A stretch of 64,000 nt of DNA, taken from NCBI RefSeq assembly GCF_035917995.1, contig NZ_CP109131.1:5580001-5644000 (forward strand). The letters are read 5' to 3'. Below, piece by piece: positions 23,013 to 32,858 of the stretch. Source of the stretch: Streptosporangium sp. NBC_01755 (lineage in GTDB: Bacteria; Actinomycetota; Actinomycetes; Streptosporangiales; Streptosporangiaceae). The translations under genes and the position numbers were made by a program. The number at the start of each line of letters is the position of its first letter. Position 1 is the first letter of the stretch. The notes below the pieces were generated by a model. It had not been told where the DNA came from and did no database searches. It saw nothing but the letters and a program-made list of their open reading frames with translations.

Positions 23013-23783
23013 TCATGCCGTGCCATCCGCCTTGGTGGACGTGGCCGGACCCAGCTCGGCGCCGAAGTCGCGCGCGATCCTGCGCATCCCCTCGGTGAGG
23101 TCCCGCCGGTCGAGTGCGGAGATCCGCTCGGCGGGTCCGGAGACCGACAGCGCGGCGACGGTCCGCACCCCGTCGTGTACGCCCACCGCCAGACAGTGCA
23201 CGCCGATCTCCTCCTCGCCCAGGTCCATCGCGTACCCGTGCTCGCGCACCCGCTCAAGCTCGGTGAGCATCCCCGGCAGGTCGGTGATCGTGTTGGCGGT
23301 CCGCCGGGGCATGCCGGTGCGCTCGACCAGCGACGCCACCTCGGCATCCGGCCGGTCGGCCATCAGGACCTTTCCCACCGCGGTGCTGTGCGGCAGCACC
23401 CGCCTTCCGACCTCGGCGAACATCCGCAGCCGCCTCGGCGAGAGCGCCTGGGCGACGTAGACCACGAAGTCCCCCTCCAACACCGCCAGGTTGGCCGTCT
23501 CGCCCCACAGTTCGACCATCTTCCTCAGGTGGGGTTGCGCCCATACGCCGACCATGCGCTCGGCCACCCCGCCGAGTCGTATCAGCGCGCCGCCCAGGGC
23601 GTAGCGGCGGTCGGACTCCTGGCGCACGTAGCCCCGCGCGAGCAGCGTGCGCAGCAGCCGGTGGATCGTCCCGTAGGGCAGGCCGGTCCTGGCCGCGATC
23701 TCCGAGAGCCCTGCCTCCCCGCCCTGCTCGGCCAGCGCCTCCAGCACGTCCAGCGTCCGATCGACCGACTGCACAGCGCTCAT
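23013..23783 (-). CDS. IclR-family transcriptional regulator
   Basis: The protein has 256 residues. An N-terminal winged HTH (SVDRTLDVLEALAEQGGEAG, LSEIAARTGLPYGTIHRLLR) precedes the IclR effector-binding domain (LPHSTAVGKVLMADRPDAEV, EEEIGVHCLAVGVHDGVRTV, AALSVSGPAERI). The next leftward-reading genes upstream encode glycolate oxidase subunits and malate synthase. This suggests a glyoxylate- or allantoin-type regulator (AllR/IclR) sensing a C2 acid. It lies 61 bases beyond glcF on the same strand. Confidence 0.85.
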   Translation of the reverse strand: MSAVQSVDRTLDVLEALAEQGGEAGLSEIAARTGLPYGTIHRLLRTLLARGYVRQESDRRYALGGALIRLGGVAERMVGVWAQPHLRKMVELWGETANLAVLEGDFVVYVAQALSPRRLRMFAEVGRRVLPHSTAVGKVLMADRPDAEVASLVERTGMPRRTANTITDLPGMLTELERVREHGYAMDLGEEEIGVHCLAVGVHDGVRTVAALSVSGPAERISALDRRDLTEGMRRIARDFGAELGPATSTKADGTA

Positions 23784-23844
23784 GTGACCTCCTCGCCGGG
23801 CGACCCCGGATCCGTGCGTGTCCCGTGGCCGCCGGACGGCTCGC

Positions 23845-25092
23845 TCACGGCACCTCCGTGAGCCCGCGCAGCGAGGCGTCGAGGACCTGGGCGGTGTGCG
23901 CCACGGGGATGGGCTCGGCCCCCCGGCGGCGGATCGCCGAGACGATCTGCATGGTGCAGCCGGGATTGGCCGAGACCAGCAGGTCGGCGCCGGTGGCCAG
24001 CACCCGCTCCGCCTTGCGGTCGCCGAGGTCCCTGGCGGTCTGAGGCTGGAACAGGTTATAGGTTCCCGCCGAGCCGCAGCAGATCGCCGACTCGGCGATC
24101 TCCCTCAGCTCCAGGCCGGGCACGCCTTCCAGGAGCCTGCGGGGCTCGGAGCGTATCCCCTGCGCGTGGGCCAGGTGGCAGGCGTCGTGGTAGGCCATGG
24201 TGAGCGGCAGCGGGTGCCGTTCGGCCACGGGGCCGAGCGCGACGAGATACTCGGCCAGATCGACGGTTCTGATCGCCCGCGCCCTGTCGGCCCACTCGCC
24301 TCCCTCGGCGTCGAGGATCTCCGCGTAGTCCTTCATCGTCGACCCGCAACCGGCGGCGTTGACCACGATCGTGTCGACGCCCGCCCGCTCGAAGGTGGAG
24401 ATCGTCCGCTTCGCGAACCGCAGGGCCTGTCTCTCCTGGCCCGAGTGCAGGGACAGCGCTCCGCAGCAGCCCTGCGACGGCGGGATCACCACGTCGCAGC
24501 CCTCCATCGCGAGCACCCGGGCCGTGGCCGCGTTCACCTGCGGGAAGAACTCCCCCTGCACGCATCCGGTGAGCATCCCGACCGTCGCCCTGCGCGGGCC
24601 CCGCGCCGGGAGCACGCGCGGCAGTCTCTCCCTGGTGGTGGCCGGGGGAGCGAGGTCGGCCATCGCCGCCAGGGACGGGTTGATCCGCTCCAGCCTCGGG
24701 GCGATCGCGCGGCGCAACCCGGCACTGAGCCGCAGCGGCAGCCGCATCGCCCGCAGCCGCCGGGGGTAGGGGAACAGCTGGAAGACCAGCGCCCGCAGCG
24801 CCCGGTCGTCCGGTTTCCGCACGTGCGTCCGCTCGACCTCGGCACGGGTCTGCTCGATCAGCCGGTCGTACCTCACCCCGGACGGGCAGGCCGGCACGCA
24901 CGCCATGCACCCCAGGCACGCGTCGAAGTGCCCGGCCATCTCCGGTGTCAGCGGCGTGCCCTCGACATGCTGCTTCATCAGATGGATCCGGCCGCGCGGG
25001 GAGTCCATCTCCTCGCCCCACAGGGTGTACGTCGGGCATGAGGGCAGACAGAATCCGCAGTGCACGCAGTCGTTGATCAGCTCTGGATCCAT
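23845..25092 (-). CDS. glcF: glycolate oxidase iron-sulfur subunit GlcF
   Basis: The protein has 415 residues. Two 4Fe-4S binding sets are visible: CVHCGFCLPSCP (C9, C12, C15, C19) and CLGCMACVPACP. Two CCG domains follow (GCCGALSLHSGQ, ICCGSAGTYNLFQP, VNAAGCGSTMKDY, SANPGCTMQI). GlcF passes electrons from glycolate, oxidised by GlcD/E, to the respiratory chain. The order glcD-glcE-glcF in one leftward operon is standard. The ATG lies one base after the glcE stop. Confidence 0.92.
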   Translation of the reverse strand: MDPELINDCVHCGFCLPSCPTYTLWGEEMDSPRGRIHLMKQHVEGTPLTPEMAGHFDACLGCMACVPACPSGVRYDRLIEQTRAEVERTHVRKPDDRALRALVFQLFPYPRRLRAMRLPLRLSAGLRRAIAPRLERINPSLAAMADLAPPATTRERLPRVLPARGPRRATVGMLTGCVQGEFFPQVNAATARVLAMEGCDVVIPPSQGCCGALSLHSGQERQALRFAKRTISTFERAGVDTIVVNAAGCGSTMKDYAEILDAEGGEWADRARAIRTVDLAEYLVALGPVAERHPLPLTMAYHDACHLAHAQGIRSEPRRLLEGVPGLELREIAESAICCGSAGTYNLFQPQTARDLGDRKAERVLATGADLLVSANPGCTMQIVSAIRRRGAEPIPVAHTAQVLDASLRGLTEVP

Positions 25093-25093
25093 G

Positions 25094-26350
25094 TCAGATC
25101 CCTCCCACGAACCGGCCGGGGGACATCCTCCGGCCGGGGTCGAACCGTTCCTTGATCCGCCGCATCAGCGGCAGCGCGCCCGACGGGCCCCAGCGATCCA
25201 CCCCGCGGGTGATCTCACCGGGTGCGGTGAGCACGGTCAGAGCGCCGCCGAGCCGGCGGAGGTCGTCGCGCAGGCCCGTCACGAACCCGGCGAAGGCCGC
25301 CTCGTCGACGTCGGCGGGCAGGGCGACCCACAGGACCGCCGAGGCCACCGAACCGCGCACGCGCGCGGGCAGCCCGCGAGCGGCGACCGCCCGCAGCGCC
25401 GGGTACGCGGCGGCGGGCGGGACCCGCAACTCCAGCAGCACGTCCTCGCCGGGCGGCACCGCCCACCAGGCGGGCGCCTCCGCGGTGATCAGCGCATTCC
25501 CGTACCCGTCCATGAGCCGGCGCACGGCCTCCGCCCGGGCACCGGCCGCCACCCCTTCGACGAGCGCGGACACGGTGGGGGTGCCCAGGAGGTCCGGCCA
25601 CTCCAGCTCGATCGCGCTCGGCTCGGCCAGGGCGGACGCGAGCTCGGTGACCAGCGCGGCAGCCCCGTGGCCGCCTCCGGCCGGGGACGCCGGTTCACCG
25701 GAGGCGTGCGGCTCCACGGTGATCCAGCGGCGGTCGGTGAGGATCGGGTGGAGGCGGAAGGTGGCCTCCGTGATGACACCGAGCGTGCCGTACGAGCCGG
25801 TGAAGAGCTTGCCCAGGTCGTAGCCCGCGACGTTCTTGACCACCTTGCCGCCCGAGGAGGCGATCGTGCCGTCGGCCAGTACGACCGTGACGCCGATCAG
25901 CAGGTCGCGGGCGGTGCCGTAGCGGAACCTGCGGGGGCCGGCGATCGCGGTGGCGAGTGTGCCGCCGACCGTGCCGGCGCGCGGGGTGCCGTCCAGGGCC
26001 AGTTCCTGTCCGAACCGTGAGAGCGTGGAGTTGAGGACGTCGAGGGGGAGTCCGGCGCCGACCTGTGCCACGAGGTCGCCGAAGGAGTGCTCGACCGTCG
26101 ATCCGTTATCGAGAAGCAGGCGGCGGGTGTCGATCAGCAGGTCGCACCGCTCGGGGGGATTTCCCCAGCCGAGCTTCGTGCCGTTCCCCGCCGGAACCAC
26201 GGCCAGGTCGTGCGCGGCCGAGACGCGCATCAGCGCGGCGACCTCGGCGGTGCTCTCGGGCAGGGCGACCCAGCGGGGCAGGACCCCGCCCACCGTGTCG
26301 TCGGGGGTCGCCGGCCGGACCGTCACACCCGTCTCGTGCAGCGCCTCCAT
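25094..26350 (-). CDS. glcE: glycolate oxidase FAD-binding subunit GlcE
   Basis: The protein has 418 residues from the ATG 26350-26348, which shares one base with the glcD stop. A PCMH-type FAD-binding region includes LAVVPAGNGTKLGWGNPPER, GTPRAGTVGGTLATAIAGPR and KVVKNVAGYDLGKLFTGSYG, then LGVITEATFRLHPI. GlcE lacks the full C-terminal catalytic part of GlcD and works as its partner in oxidising glycolate to glyoxylate. A longer frame to 26422 has no better start. Confidence 0.9.
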   Translation of the reverse strand: MEALHETGVTVRPATPDDTVGGVLPRWVALPESTAEVAALMRVSAAHDLAVVPAGNGTKLGWGNPPERCDLLIDTRRLLLDNGSTVEHSFGDLVAQVGAGLPLDVLNSTLSRFGQELALDGTPRAGTVGGTLATAIAGPRRFRYGTARDLLIGVTVVLADGTIASSGGKVVKNVAGYDLGKLFTGSYGTLGVITEATFRLHPILTDRRWITVEPHASGEPASPAGGGHGAAALVTELASALAEPSAIELEWPDLLGTPTVSALVEGVAAGARAEAVRRLMDGYGNALITAEAPAWWAVPPGEDVLLELRVPPAAAYPALRAVAARGLPARVRGSVASAVLWVALPADVDEAAFAGFVTGLRDDLRRLGGALTVLTAPGEITRGVDRWGPSGALPLMRRIKERFDPGRRMSPGRFVGGI

Positions 26351-27807
26351 CAGAAGTGCTCCGCCTGTCCCGACTCGACCAGCGGGTGCACGCCCTTGCG
26401 GACCCCGGGAACCTCGCCGCACAGCCGCGGGGTCGGGAAGACCTTGCCCGGGTTCGACAGGCCACGGGGGTCGAAGGCACAGCGCACCAACTGCATGGTG
26501 TCGAGGTCGTCGTCGGAGAACATTTTTGTCATATATCGGGATTTGTCCACTCCGACGCCGTGCTCACCGGTGATGGAACCGCCGTGCTCGATGCACAGAT
26601 CGAGGATCTTTCCCGAGACGATCTCCGCCCGCTCGCCCGCGCCGGGCTCCGCGTCGTCGAACAGCACCAGCGGGTGCAGGTTGCCGTCACCGGCGTGGAA
26701 GACGTTCGCGACCCTGATCCCGTACTCGCGGGAGAGCCCGTCGATCCTCGCCAGCACCTCGGGCAGCGCGGTCCGCGGCACGACGCCGTCCTGGACGATG
26801 TAGGCGGGGCTGATCCGGCCCACCGCGGCGAACGCCGACTTGCGGCCCCGCCAGATGGCCGCCCGCTCCGCCGGGTCGTCGGCGACCCGTATCTCGAACG
26901 CGCCGCTCTCCCGGCATATCCGGGTCACCTCGCCGAAGGAGTGCGCGACCTCCTCGGCCGGGCCGTCCAGCTCCACGATGAGCACCGCGCCGGCACCCTC
27001 GGGGTAGGCACACGCCACGGCCGCCTCGGCCGCCTCGACGGCCAGGGCGTCCATCATCTCGATCGCGGCCGGCACGATGCCGCCGCCGATGATCGCCGAC
27101 ACCGCCCGCCCGCCCCGCTCGATGTCCTCGAACGCCGCCAGCAGCGTCGTCACGGCCTCCGGAAGCCGGCTCAGCCGTACGACGACCTTGGTCGCGATGC
27201 CGAGCGTGCCCTCCGAGCCGACGAACGCGCCCAGCAGGTCGTAGCCGGGACCGACGTCGGCGAGCTCGACGATGTCACCGTCGGGGGTGACGATCTCCAG
27301 GCCGACCACGTGGTTGACGGTGAAGCCGTACTTGAGGCAGTGCGCGCCGCCCGAGTTCTCCGCCACGTTGCCGCCGATCGTGCAGACCTGCTGGCTGGAG
27401 GGGTCGGGTGCGTAGTAGTAGCCCAGGTCGCGGACGGCCTCGGTGATCGCCAGATTGGTGACCCCCGGTTCCACGGTCGCCCGCCGGTTCGGCACGTCGA
27501 CGGAGAGGATCCGCCGCATCTTCGAGGTCACGACCAGCACCCCGTCGGTCCTCGGCAGAGCCCCGCCGGACAGACCCGTCCCGGCGCCCCTGGCGACGAA
27601 CGGCAGGCCGTACTCGTTGCAGATCCGCACCACGGCCGCGATCTGCTCGGTGCTCTCCGGAAGCACCACGACGCCGGGAGTGGCCCGATGGTGGGTCAGC
27701 CCGTCACATTCGTAGGTGCGCAGCCGTACGGGATCGGTGATCACCGACCCGGGGCCGAGGAGCTCCTCGAACCTGCGGGCCGATTCGTCCAGCGTCTTCG
27801 TCGCCAT
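26350..27807 (-). CDS. glcD: glycolate oxidase catalytic subunit GlcD
   Basis: The protein has 485 residues. A PCMH FAD domain (LPFVARGAGTGLSGGALPRT, GVTNLAITEAVRDLGYYYAP, IGGNVAENSGGAHCLKYGFT) is followed by the FAD-oxidase C domain, including VFHAGDGNLHPLVLFDDAEP and GGSITGEHGVGVDK. The ATG at 27807 has a GGAGGAGGAAC ribosome binding site. The frame stays open upstream through a 10-bp tandem repeat to 27957, but no start there has a ribosome binding site. It is the first gene of glcDEF. Confidence 0.93.
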   Translation of the reverse strand: MATKTLDESARRFEELLGPGSVITDPVRLRTYECDGLTHHRATPGVVVLPESTEQIAAVVRICNEYGLPFVARGAGTGLSGGALPRTDGVLVVTSKMRRILSVDVPNRRATVEPGVTNLAITEAVRDLGYYYAPDPSSQQVCTIGGNVAENSGGAHCLKYGFTVNHVVGLEIVTPDGDIVELADVGPGYDLLGAFVGSEGTLGIATKVVVRLSRLPEAVTTLLAAFEDIERGGRAVSAIIGGGIVPAAIEMMDALAVEAAEAAVACAYPEGAGAVLIVELDGPAEEVAHSFGEVTRICRESGAFEIRVADDPAERAAIWRGRKSAFAAVGRISPAYIVQDGVVPRTALPEVLARIDGLSREYGIRVANVFHAGDGNLHPLVLFDDAEPGAGERAEIVSGKILDLCIEHGGSITGEHGVGVDKSRYMTKMFSDDDLDTMQLVRCAFDPRGLSNPGKVFPTPRLCGEVPGVRKGVHPLVESGQAEHF

Positions 27808-27850
27808 CGTTCCTCCTCCGGCGCGACCGGGACCCGGCGACGACAGTGAC

Positions 27851-27910
27851 GTCGCCGTCGTCCGCCGTCGTCCGCCGTCGTCCGCCGTCGTCCGCCGTCG
27901 TCCGCCGTCG
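27851..27910. repeat. 10-bp tandem repeat upstream of glcD
   Basis: Five perfect copies of TCCGCCGTCG (27861-27910) are preceded by one imperfect copy (27851-27860). The array lies 44-103 bases before the glcD start, in its likely 5' leader or promoter. The unit is not a multiple of three. Copy-number change would alter leader length and any upstream reading frame. Confidence 0.85.
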
Positions 27911-27964
27911 TCGTCCGGCCTCCATCGGCCGATCGAGGACATCGTCCTCGTCTTCAATTCTCGC

Positions 27965-28561
27965 TCAGCGCGGGGCGCCGGCGTTCCTGCCGTGCCTGGG
28001 GCCCTCGTCCAGGAGCCCGGCGAACCCCCGCTGCGCCGACCGGCACTCGGGGACCGGTGACGTACGGGCGGGGCCCGGCGGTGAGTGACGGATGCGGAGA
28101 TGGAGCCGGCCTTTGATCATCGTGATCAGGACGCCCCTGGCCCACCCCTCGTCCGCGGTCTTGCGCGCGTAGAACTCCCTCGTCGCCCGGCTGTCCAGCA
28201 TGTCCAGCAGGACGATGTGGTGGCCCCACGGGATCGGCCGCCCCGTCTGCGGGACGGAGTCCGGCCAGGCCGCCGCGAACGCCCTCATGTAGAGGAGGTT
28301 GGTCCGCGAGTAGCCCATGGCCTCGGGGAACGCGCCGCGCAGGTCGATGGAGAGCCGGGGTACCGCCTTTCTGCCCCAGTCATCGTCCGTCTGCCGTTCG
28401 AGGATGTGGCGGCCGATCCGCCAGTACTGCCGGATCAGCTCGGCATCGGTGGTGAGCAGGGCCACCCGCCCCCGGCTACCGGTGATCTCGCGCTTGACGG
28501 CGTCGAGCAGCGATCCGTAGTCGCCCCGCCCGGCTCCCTCGCCGTTCCTGTCATCACTCAT
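27965..28561 (-). CDS. DUF1016 (YhcG-like) protein lacking its nuclease domain
   Basis: The protein has 198 residues. Residues about 15-150 (YGSLLDAVKREITGSRGRVA, ELIRQYWRIGRHILERQTDD, IDLRGAFPEAMGYSRTNLLY, IPWGHHIVLLDMLDSRATRE) match the N-terminal DUF1016 helical domain of YhcG/PDDEXK nucleases. The usual C-terminal nuclease domain (about 150 more residues) is absent and the end is an unrelated Arg/Pro-rich tail. It is probably a remnant, though the protein may still be made from the ATG at 28561. Confidence 0.6.
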   Translation of the reverse strand: MSDDRNGEGAGRGDYGSLLDAVKREITGSRGRVALLTTDAELIRQYWRIGRHILERQTDDDWGRKAVPRLSIDLRGAFPEAMGYSRTNLLYMRAFAAAWPDSVPQTGRPIPWGHHIVLLDMLDSRATREFYARKTADEGWARGVLITMIKGRLHLRIRHSPPGPARTSPVPECRSAQRGFAGLLDEGPRHGRNAGAPR

Positions 28562-28670
28562 GCACGCAAAGTATCCACTCGGCCCGGCCTCCGCATCCGC
28601 CGCCGGTGACCGCCTGGAGTGAGGAATCCTCGTCAGGGGATGAGGATTCCTCACCGTCGGGCCGGTCATG

Positions 28671-30257
<1,587 letters not shown>

Positions 30258-30265
30258 GAGGCCTC

Positions 30266-30282
30266 TTTCCGTATCGTGGAAA
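30266..30282. promoter_or_regulatory. possible IclR-type operator before aceB
   Basis: The inverted repeat TTTCC-gtatcgt-GGAAA lies 8 to 25 bases upstream of the aceB start. IclR-family regulators of glyoxylate genes commonly bind TTCC...GGAA palindromes, so this is a plausible site for the regulator at 23013-23783. No matching site was seen before glcD. Confidence 0.35.
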
Positions 30283-30487
30283 ATCACTTCTGAATTGTGG
30301 AATAGACGCTACTCGACGGCCAGTTCTCGGTCAAAGGCAGGGTTCTCCTCAGGGCTCGGCCGGGGAATTCCCCGATGATCCGGGGGACGTACTCGGAGAC
30401 AGTTGGATCAGCGTCTCTCGGCAGCGGGAGAGGGCGGATCCAGTCGCGAGCGGGAAGAAACTTCCCGGAAAGTCGAGGAATGAGCGC

Positions 30488-31177
30488 ATGAAGAAGAACA
30501 CGCTCGTCGCCGGGGGGCTCTTGGGGGCGGTTTTCATGCTCTCGGGATGCGAGTTCGCCCTGGACTTCCGTGGCCGGCAGCAGGACGTCGTCTCCTACGA
30601 CGTCACCGGCAAGGTGACGGCCCTGGACGTCGCCACGGGCTCGGGTGACATCGTGGTCACCGAGTCGGACCGGCCGGCCGTCCACGTGACCGAGACCATC
30701 CACTGGCGTGGCGGCGACAGGCCCACCACCGAGCACCCGGTGGACGGCGGAACGCTCACCCTGCGTCACAGCTGCGATGGGATGAGCTGCTCGGTCGACT
30801 ACAAGGTCGAGGTCCCGCCGGGCCTGACGGCCAAGCTCGACACCGGTTCCGGCATCATCACGCTGCGCGGCCTGACCGGGGGAGTGAACGCCGCGAGCGG
30901 CTCCGGCGACGTCGAGGCGGGAAACCTGGGTTCCAAGGAGTTCATCGCCGACACCGGCTCCGGCGACGTCGAGGCGAGGTTCGCGGCCATGCCCGACAGG
31001 GTGGAGATCAAGACCGGCTCGGGCGACGTCGCCGCGTACCTTCCCAAGGGCAGCTACGACGTGACCACCGAGACCGGCTCCGGCGACGAGACCGTGGAGG
31101 TCGTCAGGGACCCCTCGGCACCGCGCAAGATCACGCTGAAGACCGGCTCCGGCGACGCCCGGGTCCTGGTCCCCTGA
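30488..31177 (+). CDS. DUF4097-like beta-repeat lipoprotein
   Basis: The protein has 229 residues. A signal peptide ends in the lipobox LSGC (residues 19-22). The rest is a beta-helix-like array of about 16-20-residue repeats each containing TGSGD or SGSGD, as in DUF4097/putative adhesin-like proteins. It is probably anchored to the outer face of the membrane. Function unknown; such proteins are often linked to envelope stress regulators, but none is adjacent. It is divergent from aceB. Confidence 0.8.
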   Translation: MKKNTLVAGGLLGAVFMLSGCEFALDFRGRQQDVVSYDVTGKVTALDVATGSGDIVVTESDRPAVHVTETIHWRGGDRPTTEHPVDGGTLTLRHSCDGMSCSVDYKVEVPPGLTAKLDTGSGIITLRGLTGGVNAASGSGDVEAGNLGSKEFIADTGSGDVEARFAAMPDRVEIKTGSGDVAAYLPKGSYDVTTETGSGDETVEVVRDPSAPRKITLKTGSGDARVLVP

Positions 31178-31307
31178 CCCCGGTACCGATCCTGAGATCA
31201 GGGCCGCGCCGGTCGGCGGACGGAGCGGTGATAACCAGGTGATGACGGAGCGGTTCCCATGGCACCATCGAAGGGAAGAGACCCGGGGTGGTCGGGCGTT
31301 CACTCAT

Positions 31308-32780
31308 ATGAGAAGGACGCATACGGACCCACCATCTGAATGGAGCGACGACATAGACACTCGTGAGCCGCTGGACATCGATCGATTCGACGACCTGCTC
31401 GACACCGGCGAGATGGACCTGGCCGAGCGCCAGGCGCTCCGCCGGGTGGTGGGCCTCTCCACGGAGTTGGAAGACGTCACCGAGGTCGAATACCGCCAGC
31501 TGCGACTTGAGCGGGTCGTCCTGGTCGGCGTCTGGACCTCCGGTACGGCGATCGACGCCGAAAACTCCCTCCTGGAGCTCAAGCTCCTCGCCGAGACCGC
31601 GGGTTCAGAGGTGCTGGAGGGGCTGATCCAGCGCCGCCAGAAGCCCGACACGGCGACCTACATCGGTGCGGGCAAGGCGCAGGAGCTCGCCGACATCGTC
31701 TCCGCCACCGGTGCCGACACCGTGGTGTGCGACGGTGAGCTGAGCCCCGGCCAGCTCCGCCAGCTTGAGGAGACGGTCAAGGTCAAGGTCATCGACCGGA
31801 CCATGCTGATCCTCGACATCTTCGCCCAGCACGCCAAGAGCCGCGAGGGCAAGGCCCAGGTCGAGCTCGCACAGCTCAACTACCTCCTGCCGCGCCTGCG
31901 AGGCTGGGGTGGCAACCTGTCCCGCCAGGTCGGCGGGCGTGCCGCGGGCGGCGTCGGCATGGGCGGTCGCGGTCCCGGTGAGACCAAGATCGAGCTGGAC
32001 CGCCGCCGGATCCGCGAGCGGATGGCCAAGCTGCGCCGCCAGATCGGCGGGATGACCACCGCCCGCGAGACCAAGCGGGCACGACGCCTGCAGCGCGAGG
32101 TCCCCGCCGTGGCCATCGCCGGATACACCAACGCGGGCAAGTCCTCGCTGCTGAACCGGCTGACCGGCGCCGGAGTGCTGGTCGAGGACTCCCTGTTCGC
32201 CACGCTCGACCCGACGGTCCGCAGGGCGCACACGCCCGACGGCCGCCTGTTCACGCTGGCCGACACCGTCGGGTTCGTCCGGCACCTGCCGCACCAGCTC
32301 GTCGAGGCATTCCGCTCCACGCTTGAGGAGGTCGGCGATGCCGACCTGATCCTGCACGTGGTCGACGGCTCGCACCCCGACCCCGAGTCGCAGCTCGCCG
32401 CGGTGCGTGAGGTGATCACCGATATCGAGGGCGCCCGCGACATTCCGGAGATCGTGGTCATCAACAAGGCCGACGCCGCCGACCCGGTGGTGCTGGCCCA
32501 GCTGACCGCGCGGGAAAGGCACACGGTCGTGGTCTCGGCCCGCACGGGCGCCGGGATCGACGAGCTGAGAGCCGTGATCGAGCGGGAGCTGCCCCGGTTC
32601 GACCAGGAGGTCAGGCTTCTCGTGCCGTACGAGCGCGGCGACCTGATCTCCAGGGTGCACGGGGAGGGTGAGGTCCTCGGCATCGAGCACACCGAGGACG
32701 GCACGATCCTGCACGCCAGGGTCCTGCCCGGCCTCTTCGCGGAGCTGGAGAAGACCGCCAAGCCGGTCGAGACCGTCTGA
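31308..32780 (+). CDS. hflX: ribosome-associated GTPase HflX
   Basis: The protein has about 490 residues. The N-terminal HflX domain (TATYIGAGKAQELADIVSAT, MLILDIFAQHAKSREGKAQV, LAQLNYLLPRLRGWGGNLSR) and the Gly-rich GGRGPGETKIELDRRRI precede the GTPase. G1 is GYTNAGKSS, G3 is DTVGF and G4 is NKAD. HflX splits and rescues stalled 70S ribosomes. Start uncertain: the ATG at 31308 follows no clear ribosome binding site, and GTG/ATG at 31239/31242 would add 22-23 residues. Confidence 0.93.
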   Translation: MRRTHTDPPSEWSDDIDTREPLDIDRFDDLLDTGEMDLAERQALRRVVGLSTELEDVTEVEYRQLRLERVVLVGVWTSGTAIDAENSLLELKLLAETAGSEVLEGLIQRRQKPDTATYIGAGKAQELADIVSATGADTVVCDGELSPGQLRQLEETVKVKVIDRTMLILDIFAQHAKSREGKAQVELAQLNYLLPRLRGWGGNLSRQVGGRAAGGVGMGGRGPGETKIELDRRRIRERMAKLRRQIGGMTTARETKRARRLQREVPAVAIAGYTNAGKSSLLNRLTGAGVLVEDSLFATLDPTVRRAHTPDGRLFTLADTVGFVRHLPHQLVEAFRSTLEEVGDADLILHVVDGSHPDPESQLAAVREVITDIEGARDIPEIVVINKADAADPVVLAQLTARERHTVVVSARTGAGIDELRAVIERELPRFDQEVRLLVPYERGDLISRVHGEGEVLGIEHTEDGTILHARVLPGLFAELEKTAKPVETV

Positions 32781-32858
32781 TCGACTCCTCCCGCCGTACC
32801 GCCTCCTTGGGGAGCGGTACGGCGGGACGGTGGCGCCTTCCCCCGCCGCGCGGACCGC

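Noticed and set aside
27851..27957. Longer N-terminus of GlcD through the tandem repeat
   Set aside because: Translated repeat is low complexity, and the strong ribosome binding site lies directly before 27807.
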